Assembly (NCBI RefSeq): GCF_905171765.1
Contig: NC_053392.1
Location: 31,612,192-31,676,191 of the forward strand
Length of the DNA stretch: 64,000 nt
Direction: 5' to 3'
DNA from: Bufo bufo
Taxonomy: Eukaryota; Chordata; Amphibia; Anura; Bufonidae
Shown here: positions 56,414 to 64,000 of the stretch, one piece after another
Position numbering within the stretch: position 1 is the first letter of the stretch
Layout: every line of letters starts with the position of its first letter
Notes under the pieces: generated by a model
Database searches by the model: none
Told to the model about the DNA's origin: nothing
What the model saw: only the letters and a program-made list of their open reading frames with translations
Program-made: the position numbers and the translations under genes

Positions 56414-58663
56414 ATGGGTAACGGCGTGGGAAAGGATCTGGATGGTGAGCCAGAGACCAGACCCACACCGCTACATTTTGTATCAGGCACCTGTGGGATT
56501 AGTGTAACTGATCCATTTTGGGTAAATATCTGTGACCGCAGTCAGCAACTGCGTATTACGCAGATCAGCGATGTCGGTCCCCGCAATGAAAGTGACTGGG
56601 AAGAGGTTAAAAAAATGGTGGGGCTGCACCCAAAATATAACTATCCCGTTGGTGCCTGGGATGAAGAATATATGAAAACATGTTTTAAAAAATGGGAGAA
56701 GGCATTAAAAGAATACAGAAAGAGATTTCCACCAACCCATCACATATACCTAAAACAAAATAGAGAGACAATTAGTAAAAAGGAAGAAGTCCCATGGTCA
56801 GAAATTCTGCCCGCCTTGCCAGAAAAGCCACCGGCATATGATGTGACGGTATTAGAACCACAAAAGGCAATACTCCCAGCTGTCTCTACAGAAGACATGC
56901 TACAAGTCCTTTATGATAAGGTCCCCTGTCCAGAACAAGCAACCGCACCGGAATTATTATTTTCCGGTGAGAATCAAAAGAGAACCGGACTGTATCCAGA
57001 TTTGGGGGATAGAGATTCCCTTTTGAGTACTGCAGTTATAGTGGCAGCAGCACTTATGGAACAAGCAGATGTGACTCCACAAGTCAAACAGGCTAAGGAA
57101 AAAAGAATTGAATATAGAGAAAGCATGGGCAGTTATGTACATGAGCTGATTCAACTGAGGGATAAACTAAGGAGAGACATAGTCTACATTAAACAACTTC
57201 CCCTTCAGGATGTCTTTCCCGTCATATATGATCACGAGGACCCAGATGATACAGACCTTCCTAGTGAGGAACAGATAGATGAATTAAAGGGCATTTTGGG
57301 AGGAGAGTGTGGCAGAACCAGAGCTGCAACTAACAAAAAAAAACAGCTGCTGACCGAGATAGGAAAACTAAGACAGGAGTACTGGAGGGTGAAGAAGGAC
57401 TGGGAAACCAGGGCTCAGGAAGAGTACGATAGGAGGATAACAGGAATTGAAACACAGATAGAAGCGGACAGTTTAGAACATGGAATTCCCCTAGCAACCT
57501 CCAGTCCTAGAATACCTGGAATAATCCAACCCCTAGCAGATGAATTTTCCAAACTCACTCTAATACCTGAGGAAGGGAATAGAGAAGGCACACAACTGCG
57601 GCTTCCCATGATTACTGTGGGTAGCACTGAAGTCCATATCCCTCTTCCTTTAGGATTAATGAAGGAACTGAAAGATATGTGCCCCAATCCAAAAAAGGAC
57701 CCTAGAGCAGCAACTATGTTTCTGCAGAAATATACCGCAGGGAGCCATTTAACTTTGGAGGATATTCAGATAATACTCTCAGCCATAGACCCAGACACTG
57801 GCTCTCAAATCGATCCAGAAAAGATAATGAAGGCATCAGAAAAAGAAGTTAGGGATGGAGGAGAAAGCGATAGGCCCAAGATTTGGAAGAAGTTTTGGGA
57901 TAAGATAGGAGTAGAATGGATGAAAAGATACAAAGGGGATTCAGGCTTACACACAATGCTAAATACAAAACAAGAGCCGAAAGAGGATTTTTATAGTTTC
58001 TGTAAGAGACTGTTGGATCTCTACAGTAGTACAGGAATGAATTCACCTGAATTGTTCAAGACTACATGTATGACAAATGGGGACCCTAAGACGACACAGC
58101 TAATAAAATTAGTCAATAACGAATGGCTTACTCAAACAGTGACAGAATTTATGGATGACATAGCAAAACGCTCGGCTTCTGGTGTTTTCAATCAAAAGGG
58201 AGGAGTATTTCCATTGTTAGTGCAGCAGGACATACAACAAGAGTCTATATTGTCAGGTGGGGAAAGCAATTACATGATGATGTCAAGTTTCCCCCGGGGA
58301 AGGAATAATAGAAGAGGTCCGAAAAGTAGGGGCCAGGCAGATTACCTGGGAAGAGTAGAAAGAAATCAGAGACAGGGCTGTTTCATTTGTGGGAGTCTAG
58401 GTCACTGGAGGCGAGAATGTCCAAAGGTAAGAGATGAAGATAGGAGAGAATACAGAGGGAGAGGCGCCTCTGACTACCGAGGGGGGCCCAGACAACAGGA
58501 AAGACAGCAAGATATGACAAGAAGACAATCCCAGGGAGATCGTATTAACATACACTGGCCAGCACAGGATGGGGGGAGTAGACAACCCAATTTGCAATCA
58601 GACTTACAGAGGTGGTCTGAGCATGAACAGTACCCGTCCCCACGGGGGAACAATTACTACTAG
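56414..58663 (+). CDS. gag: ERV-2 Gag polyprotein, intact frame
   Basis: The ATG at 56414 gives MGNGVGKD, with Gly2 available for N-myristoylation and membrane targeting; 749 codons run to TAG at 58661-58663. The matrix part is followed by a late-domain motif PPAY (residues 139-142), which in retroviruses recruits the host budding machinery. Two charged, probably coiled-coil stretches follow (about 228-260 and 309-355). The capsid starts near 370 (PLADEFSKL) and includes a region resembling the major homology region (KQEPKEDFYSFCKRLLDLY, about 519-537). An Arg/Gly-rich nucleocapsid has one CCHC zinc knuckle (C656, C659, H664, C669). At 749 codons it is long for simple-retrovirus Gag. There are no stops or shifts. 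Confidence 0.9.
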   Translation: MGNGVGKDLDGEPETRPTPLHFVSGTCGISVTDPFWVNICDRSQQLRITQISDVGPRNESDWEEVKKMVGLHPKYNYPVGAWDEEYMKTCFKKWEKALKEYRKRFPPTHHIYLKQNRETISKKEEVPWSEILPALPEKPPAYDVTVLEPQKAILPAVSTEDMLQVLYDKVPCPEQATAPELLFSGENQKRTGLYPDLGDRDSLLSTAVIVAAALMEQADVTPQVKQAKEKRIEYRESMGSYVHELIQLRDKLRRDIVYIKQLPLQDVFPVIYDHEDPDDTDLPSEEQIDELKGILGGECGRTRAATNKKKQLLTEIGKLRQEYWRVKKDWETRAQEEYDRRITGIETQIEADSLEHGIPLATSSPRIPGIIQPLADEFSKLTLIPEEGNREGTQLRLPMITVGSTEVHIPLPLGLMKELKDMCPNPKKDPRAATMFLQKYTAGSHLTLEDIQIILSAIDPDTGSQIDPEKIMKASEKEVRDGGESDRPKIWKKFWDKIGVEWMKRYKGDSGLHTMLNTKQEPKEDFYSFCKRLLDLYSSTGMNSPELFKTTCMTNGDPKTTQLIKLVNNEWLTQTVTEFMDDIAKRSASGVFNQKGGVFPLLVQQDIQQESILSGGESNYMMMSSFPRGRNNRRGPKSRGQADYLGRVERNQRQGCFICGSLGHWRRECPKVRDEDRREYRGRGASDYRGGPRQQERQQDMTRRQSQGDRINIHWPAQDGGSRQPNLQSDLQRWSEHEQYPSPRGNNYY

Positions 58664-60963
58664 GGGTGCCCAGAACAAGTCCCATCCTTCATTATGCATT
58701 TTGTTCCAACTGATTGGCAAGTCTTACCACAAGTACTACTGCAAATTGATGGTATTAAAGTTAAGTTATTGCTTGACACCGGAGCAACGACTTCAAGTGT
58801 AAACAAAATAGACTTCATTAATGATAAATGCACCGAAGGAAGTTCTATGGGTATAAATGGGACGACAGTGATACATAAGGTGACAGCACCGCTCCCGGTT
58901 TGTACTCTTACGGGGGAACTAGTGACGCACATGTCTTTTGCAGTCCTACTAGAGTGCCCCGTTTGCCTATTAGGAAGGGATTTAATGGCAGCATTACAGA
59001 TTTCATTAGTCTTTGACAAAAAGGGCAGACTGACAGCAACCTCAATGAAATGTGACCTGACAAACCCAAAGAGACGTGACATGAATGGGTTCTTTTTAAG
59101 CATACCAATGTCCCTGGAAAATCATCCAATTTGGGCAAAATGTAAAGACTCAACAGGGAGGATTAACTGTGAGCCCTACCGGCCCTGTTTGAAGGAGGGG
59201 GTCATGCCAACCTTTCAAAAACAATACCCATTGAGTGAGGAAAAGTTAGAGGGTATAAAGCCACAAATTGAAAAATACTTGCAGATGGGAATTCTTAGGA
59301 AAATTGTCAGTCCCTGGAATTCCCCGATAAATCCCGTAAAAAAGGCTAATGGCACATGGCGGCTGGTACAGGATCTAAGGAAGGTAAACAAGGCAATTAT
59401 CCCACTTCCCCCCTTGGTGGCAGATCTTACAGCTGTGTTCGGGGCCATTCCTGCGGGATCCAGATATTACACTGTACTTGACCTCAGTAATGCGTTCTTT
59501 TCCATACCAGTGCCTTGGGATGCACAAAATCTTTCTGCTTTTCAGTGGGCTGATAATGGTCAGGTGACTTGGACCCGTCTCCCTCAAGGTTTTGGGGATA
59601 GCCCAGCAGCCTTTTCTATTGTATTAAAGGCTACATTGGAAGATTGGGAACCAAAGAGGGGATCCACCCTAATACAGTACACAGACGACCTTTTACTCTC
59701 CAATTCGGAGTTAGAAGCCTGCGAAATAGATTCAGGGAGTTTATTAGACCACTTGGCAAGCAAAGGACACCTGGCCTCGAAGAAGAAAATCCAATATGCA
59801 AGTACCCAGGTAGAGTATCTGGGGTGCATAATAGAGGCAGGAGAGAGAAAGATCTCACCCGCTAGAGTCAAGGCAGTGACCTCCCTAAGCAGGCCGAGGG
59901 ACAAAGCTACAATGCTGTCCTTTCTAGGGTCAATAGTGTATTGTAGGCAGTGGATTCCCGATTGCTCCCATTGGGATTCAATCCTAAGAAAAACTACACT
60001 CACAGAAGCACCAAAGGTAGTGGAGTGGACAGAGGACAGAGTAGAAGCCTTTGAGAGATTGATTCGGTCCCTGACCCAAGCCCCAGCCTTGGCCCTGGCA
60101 GATTATGGAAAGCCATTCAAATTATACTGCGTGGTATCTGGAGAAACCTATGCAGCGGTTTTGACACAGACACATGGGGGGAGAAACAGGCCAGTTTCAT
60201 ACCTATCAAAAAAATTACCTCCTGTAGTTCTTGGAATGCCTCACTGTCTCCAAGCATTAGCAGCCGCGGCTATGTCAGTAAAGGATGCTACCAAGATAGT
60301 CCATGGAAATACAATGGAACTTTTCACCACTCATACAGTCTTGTCCCTCCTTCAAAACATGACCACACAACACATGACAGCTCAGAGACTGTCCGGATAT
60401 GAGACCATATTACTCAGTACGGCAAACCTGTTGATAAAGACATGTCCAGACACCTCACCAGTGATAAGATTGTTGCATACACTTTTGAGACTTAAGCGTG
60501 AAGGTTCTGACGAACAAGTAGACCCAATACCTGAACACAGATGTGATGAAATAATCTTGTCATGCACAACACCTAGGGAGGATTTAAAGGACACACCACA
60601 GACTGGCAGTATAGATGTTTTTGTGGATGGATCATGCACAAGACCAGATGACAGGACATACCAAACAGGTTACGCAGTAGTCATGCTCCCAAATCAAGTG
60701 ATAGAAGCTGAACCAATTGTCACAACTTCAGCACAACAAGCTGAGTTGGTAGCGCTCACAAGAGCCTGTGAAATATTCGCAGGACACAAAGTGAATATTT
60801 ATACTGATAGTAGCTATGCATTTGGAACAGTGCATGATTATGCATTAATATGGAAAAATAGGGGGTATATCTCAGCAGACGGGAAGAAGGTAGCAAATCA
60901 GAAATTGTCACTACCAGAGCTTTGGGACGTTCTCACAGCTCTGTTTCTCCACCCCTGTGATGA
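58664..60963 (+). CDS. pro-pol: ERV-2 protease-RT-RNase H, in frame after gag UAG, cut by gypsy-2
   Basis: The frame continues in the same phase past the gag UAG, so translation is expected by stop-codon readthrough as in gamma- and epsilon-type retroviruses. The protease active site is LLDTGATTS (Asp at 58775-58777), with CLLGRDLM at its end. The RT shows NPVKKANGTWRLVQDLRKVN, TVLDLSNAFFSIPV, LPQGFGDSP and YTDD (59678-59689). RNase H has VFVDGSC (Asp at 60626-60628), AQQAELVAL and NIYTDSSYAFG. The last viral codons come just before 60964; the apparent extension of the frame to 61291 lies in the gypsy-2 LTR. The C-terminal part of RNase H and the integrase are not joined here. No internal stop was seen. 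Confidence 0.9.
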
Positions 60964-61550
60964 TGTCACTACTAGAGCTGGGAGGAGTTCTCACTACTCT
61001 GTTTACTTTTGGTTTCTTTCACCACAGCTGTCCTTCATGTGTTTGATTTTCCTCTCTTTATATCACCCCTCCTCCTATGATAGGATGTGGATTATAGTTC
61101 TCACTTCAGTTGTAGCTCTGGCTTTAGTTTCTTCACTTGTAGCTATCAGTTCACTGGACCTGTGTTCTGCTGCAGCTAGCACTCTGGATATTGCCAGCCT
61201 GTCCTTGGATCCGTCTTCTCTGCGGCTGCAACACCTCCAGCTAAGTGTGCAGACATTGTTGTGTTCCTGTTTATTTTCTGACTGGATCTGAGGTGGCCAC
61301 GGTTCCCTCCATATACTGAGTAGGGCACTGGTGGCCGTGCCCCTTCCACTATTGTAGGGGTTACAGTGGTCATTAGTCTTAGGCACGTGGGCATGCCTCT
61401 TTCCGCCATTTGGATCCGGGCATGTGCTTTAGCAGAATAGGGAGAGCGTTGAGGGTCGGACAGGGGTCACCCGTTATCCTCCCTAGTTCTGGGTCCAGTC
61501 AGTAGCTCTGTACTGTGTATTACTATTGTTGCCCACATACAGCCGTGACA
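60964..61550 (+). repeat. Gypsy-2 5' LTR
   Basis: Bounded by TGTCAC and GTGACA, a perfect 6-bp inverted pair. It is 587 bp and precedes the gag start by 31 bp. The partner LTR is outside the window, so the left edge could be a few bases off. A TTTATATCACC near 61057 may serve as a TATA element. Confidence 0.7.
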
Positions 61551-61581
61551 TTATAATCCACCAAAACCGTCCTTTTTTGAC

Positions 61582-64000
61582 ATGGATCCGCTTTCTGGCC
61601 TGGTTGACCGCATGCAGGGTCTTTCTTTGGAAGTAGCGGATCTCCGTCAATCTATGACTCAGCTTCAAGCATTGGGCCCTGCTCCGGCTCATGGAGTCTG
61701 TTGCGAGCCAAAGGTCTCACTTCCGGAGACGTTCTCCGGGGGCAGTGAGAATTTTGTTCGTTTCAGAGAGGCATGCAAACTCCATTTTTGCTTGTGTCCT
61801 CACTCTTCTGGTAATCAAGAGCAGAGGGTGAGGATTGTCATCTCCCTGCTCAGGGGTAATGCTCAGACTTGGGCTTTTTCGCTGCCATCAGGGGATCCCT
61901 CCCTTCGATCCGTGGAGGGATTTTTTGTGGCCCTGGGGCAGATTTATGATGACCCGGATCGTGTTGCTCTGGCCGAATCTAACCTACGTGTTTTATGCCA
62001 GAACAAACGGTCTGCGGAGCTTTATTGTTCTGAATTTCGGAGATGGGCAGCTGATTCGGGTTGGAATGATGCTGCACTCCGGAGTCAGTTCTGTCATGGT
62101 CTCTCGGAGAGATTAAAAGATGCGTTTGCTTTCCATGAGAGACCAACGTCCTTAGAGTCTGCCATGTCATTGGCGGTACGCCTTGACAGGCGTCTAAGAG
62201 AAAGAAACGAGACCTCTCTGTCCAGCCATTGTCAGTCTAGGGGAAGTGGTGCGGACTCATTCAGTGTGCAGGGGCCTCATCCTGTCTCGCTCCCCTCTGA
62301 GGAGGAGCCCATGCAGCTAGCTCGACTTGCCCCTGATAAAAGAGGATTTAGTCCTCAGAGTATGGTCTGTTTTTGTTGTGGGGGCATAGGTCATTTGGCA
62401 AATGTTTGTCCATCTAGGAGATTCTTGAACCGTACTAAGAGCGATAATAAGAGAAAAATCTCAAAAGGTAAATCATCAAGTTCTGCTTCATCTGCTACTT
62501 TGGGCAAAGTTGATGTAGGATTTGATGCTTTTCCTCTGACCTGCAGTTCCCGTTTTCTCCTGTCTGCCAGGGTGGCGCTAGAGAGCAAAGTCATTTCTTG
62601 TGAGATTTTTGTCGATAGTGGAGCGGCCGTCAATCTTATTGACACTCAATTTGTAGCCATGCATGGTTTTCAGGTTTGCACATTAGATAAAGATATACCT
62701 GTTTTTGCTATTGACTCTGCTCCGCTCTCACAGAGATCTCTGAAAGGCATTGTTCACAATATCCGGCTAGCTGTAGGTGACACTCATGTGGAGGATATAT
62801 CTTGTTTTGTCCTTAACGGATTGCCGTCTCCTCTAGTTTTGGGGTTACCCTGGCTCACTAGACATAACCCCACTATTGATTGGCAAGGAAGGCAAATAAA
62901 TGAGTGGAGTGACTTTTGTAGAGAGAATTGTCTCACAGCGACTTTTGCAGAGGTGTCTACTAAAACGGTGCCATCATTTCTCTCTGATTTCTCTGACGTG
63001 TTTTCCGAGAGCGGTGTTCTGGAGCTACCTCCTCACCGGGAGTTTGACTGTCCCATTAACCTCATTCCCGGCGCCAAGCTGCCAAAAGCACGCCTCTACA
63101 ATCTCTCACAACCGGAAAGAATCGCTATGCGAACTTACATCTCCGAGAGTCTCGAAAAGGGGCATATTCGTCCCTCAAAGTCACCTGTGGCCGCGGGTTT
63201 TTTTTTTGTTAAAAAGAAAGATGGCTCTCTGAGACCTTGCCTAGATTTTAGGGAGCTGAACCGTATCACGATTCGCGATCCCTATCCCCTTCCTCTGATC
63301 CCGGACCTCTTCAATCAAATTGTTGGGGCCAAGGTGTTTTCCAAATTGGATTTGAGAGGCGCGTACAACCTGGTCAGGGTCAGAGAGGGGGATGAATGGA
63401 AAACGGCCTTTAATACCCCTGACGGGCATTTCGAGAATCTCGTTATGCCTTTCGGCCTGATGAATGCTCCGGCCGTCTTTCAGCATTTTGTTAATAGTAT
63501 TTTCTATCATTTAATGGGGAAATTTGTATTGGTGTATCTTGATGATATTTTGATTTTTTCCCCTGATGTTCAGACCCATCAGGATCATCTTTTTCAGGTT
63601 CTGCAGATTCTGCGGGAAAATAAATTGTACGCCAAGCTGGAGAAATGTCTTTTTATGGTATCGGAGATTCAATTTCTGGGTTTTCTCCTCTCTGCTTCTG
63701 GTTTTCGCATGGATCCCGAGAAGGTCCGTGCTGTACTTGAGTGGGAGCTTCCTGAGAATCAGAAGGCATTGATGCGCTTTCTGGGTTTTGCGAACTATTA
63801 CAGAAAGTTCATTTTGAATTATTCCTCTGTTGTCAAACCCCTCACTGACATGACAAAAAAGGGGGCGGATTTTTCCTCTTGGTCGGAGGAGGCGCTTGCA
63901 GCCTTTTCTAAGATTAAAGAGAATTTTGCGTCTGCTCCCGTCTTGGTGCATCCCGATGTTTCCTTACCTTTTATTGTTGAGGTGGATGCTTCCGAGGTGG
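61582..64000 (+). CDS. gag-pol: Gypsy-2 fused Gag-Pol, open to the window edge
   Basis: The ATG at 61582 opens a frame that remains without a stop for all 806 codons to base 64000. Gag includes FVRFREACKLHFCLCPHSSG and FRRWAADSGWNDAALRSQF. The nucleocapsid zinc knuckle is C263-C266-H271-C276 (CFCCGGIGHLANVC). The protease is VDSGAAVNLID (Asp345). The LGLPWLTRHNPTIDW linker is followed by RT with FFFVKKKDGSLRPCLDFREL, FSKLDLRGAYNLV, MPFGLMNAPAVFQ and YLDD (Tyr652 to Asp655), then the start of RNase H at IVEVDASE. There is no frameshift between gag and pol, so one polyprotein is expected. Integrase lies beyond the window. Intact coding suggests a recent insertion. Confidence 0.92.
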   Translation, partial: MDPLSGLVDRMQGLSLEVADLRQSMTQLQALGPAPAHGVCCEPKVSLPETFSGGSENFVRFREACKLHFCLCPHSSGNQEQRVRIVISLLRGNAQTWAFSLPSGDPSLRSVEGFFVALGQIYDDPDRVALAESNLRVLCQNKRSAELYCSEFRRWAADSGWNDAALRSQFCHGLSERLKDAFAFHERPTSLESAMSLAVRLDRRLRERNETSLSSHCQSRGSGADSFSVQGPHPVSLPSEEEPMQLARLAPDKRGFSPQSMVCFCCGGIGHLANVCPSRRFLNRTKSDNKRKISKGKSSSSASSATLGKVDVGFDAFPLTCSSRFLLSARVALESKVISCEIFVDSGAAVNLIDTQFVAMHGFQVCTLDKDIPVFAIDSAPLSQRSLKGIVHNIRLAVGDTHVEDISCFVLNGLPSPLVLGLPWLTRHNPTIDWQGRQINEWSDFCRENCLTATFAEVSTKTVPSFLSDFSDVFSESGVLELPPHREFDCPINLIPGAKLPKARLYNLSQPERIAMRTYISESLEKGHIRPSKSPVAAGFFFVKKKDGSLRPCLDFRELNRITIRDPYPLPLIPDLFNQIVGAKVFSKLDLRGAYNLVRVREGDEWKTAFNTPDGHFENLVMPFGLMNAPAVFQHFVNSIFYHLMGKFVLVYLDDILIFSPDVQTHQDHLFQVLQILRENKLYAKLEKCLFMVSEIQFLGFLLSASGFRMDPEKVRAVLEWELPENQKALMRFLGFANYYRKFILNYSSVVKPLTDMTKKGADFSSWSEEALAAFSKIKENFASAPVLVHPDVSLPFIVEVDASEV

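Larger units (their letters stand above)
54922..60963 (+). mobile_element. ERV-2: endogenous retrovirus with intact gag and open pro-pol, truncated by gypsy-2
   Basis: 5' LTR, primer site, leader with splice donor, Gag, UAG, Pro-RT-RNase H. Coding is cut at about 60963 inside the RNase H region by the LTR of gypsy-2. The integrase, any env, and the 3' LTR must lie beyond 64000 if present. Its RNase H is closely related to that of ERV-1. It is inserted in hAT-derived DNA. Confidence 0.85.
60964..64000 (+). mobile_element. Gypsy-2: Ty3/gypsy element, continues past the window
   Basis: LTR followed by a single gag-pol frame. Related to gypsy-1 (shared FRRW...SGWN Gag motif, NPTIDW, KKKDG, YLDDILIFSPD), but with a different LTR. 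Inserted in ERV-2 pol. Confidence 0.9.

Noticed and set aside
60964..61291. C-terminal extension of the ERV-2 pol frame
   Set aside because: This part is the gypsy-2 LTR read in frame by chance; it shows no retroviral domain.

Overview
This window looks like repeat-dense vertebrate genomic DNA, most likely from an amphibian such as a frog or toad. The organism is inferred from the mix of families: L1 and Penelope retroposons, chromovirus-type Ty3/gypsy elements, endogenous retroviruses (ERVs), Tc1, piggyBac, large hAT elements with TAG...GAGCG ends, and huge satellite-bearing TTAA elements. I recognise no host protein-coding gene and no functional tRNA or rRNA gene. Almost every open frame belongs to a transposable element or is a by-product of tandem or palindromic repeats.

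Layout. 1-596: fragments of L1 and Tc1. 597-23.9 kb: a nest of insertions, each supported by its own ends. A hAT-derived element (597-1601 continuing at 22344) is split by gypsy-1 (1602-22338, target duplication CCAAG). Gypsy-1 is split by ERV-1 on the minus strand (4897-21011, TCCC). ERV-1 is split by a TA-flanked DNA transposon (9362-10780) and by Penelope element PLE-1 (about 12049-19907). PLE-1 is split by an AT-rich hAT-like element (13473-19469, 8-bp ATGCTGGA duplication). That element is split by a TTAA-flanked satellite element (14615-19168). 23.9-28.9 kb: a decayed piggyBac transposase element split by PLE-2 (26226-28065), whose inverted terminal arms each carry a canonical-looking hammerhead ribozyme.

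29.0-40.4 kb: a 30-bp minisatellite joined to an L1 ORF2 tail, then a nearly complete but broken hAT transposon (32987-39063), then an inverted copy of the L1 tail plus minisatellite. 40.96-47.42 kb: a second, larger TTAA satellite element, directly followed by a small TTAA MITE. 48.3-54.9 kb: a hAT-derived foldback with two transposase fragments head to head, interrupted by a CAG-ended element (51854-54568) that contains a nearly perfect 989-bp tandem duplication with tRNA-like segments.

54.9-64.0 kb: the youngest-looking part. ERV-2 has a 5' LTR, an initiator-Met-tRNA primer site, an intact Gag frame, and a Pro-RT-RNase H frame in the same phase after a UAG stop. It is cut by gypsy-2 (60964 to beyond the window), whose fused gag-pol frame is open from 61582 to the last base. 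The two retroelements that could still have been coding when they inserted are therefore ERV-2 (now truncated by gypsy-2) and gypsy-2. The remaining copies are broken by stops, frameshifts, deletions or lost starts.
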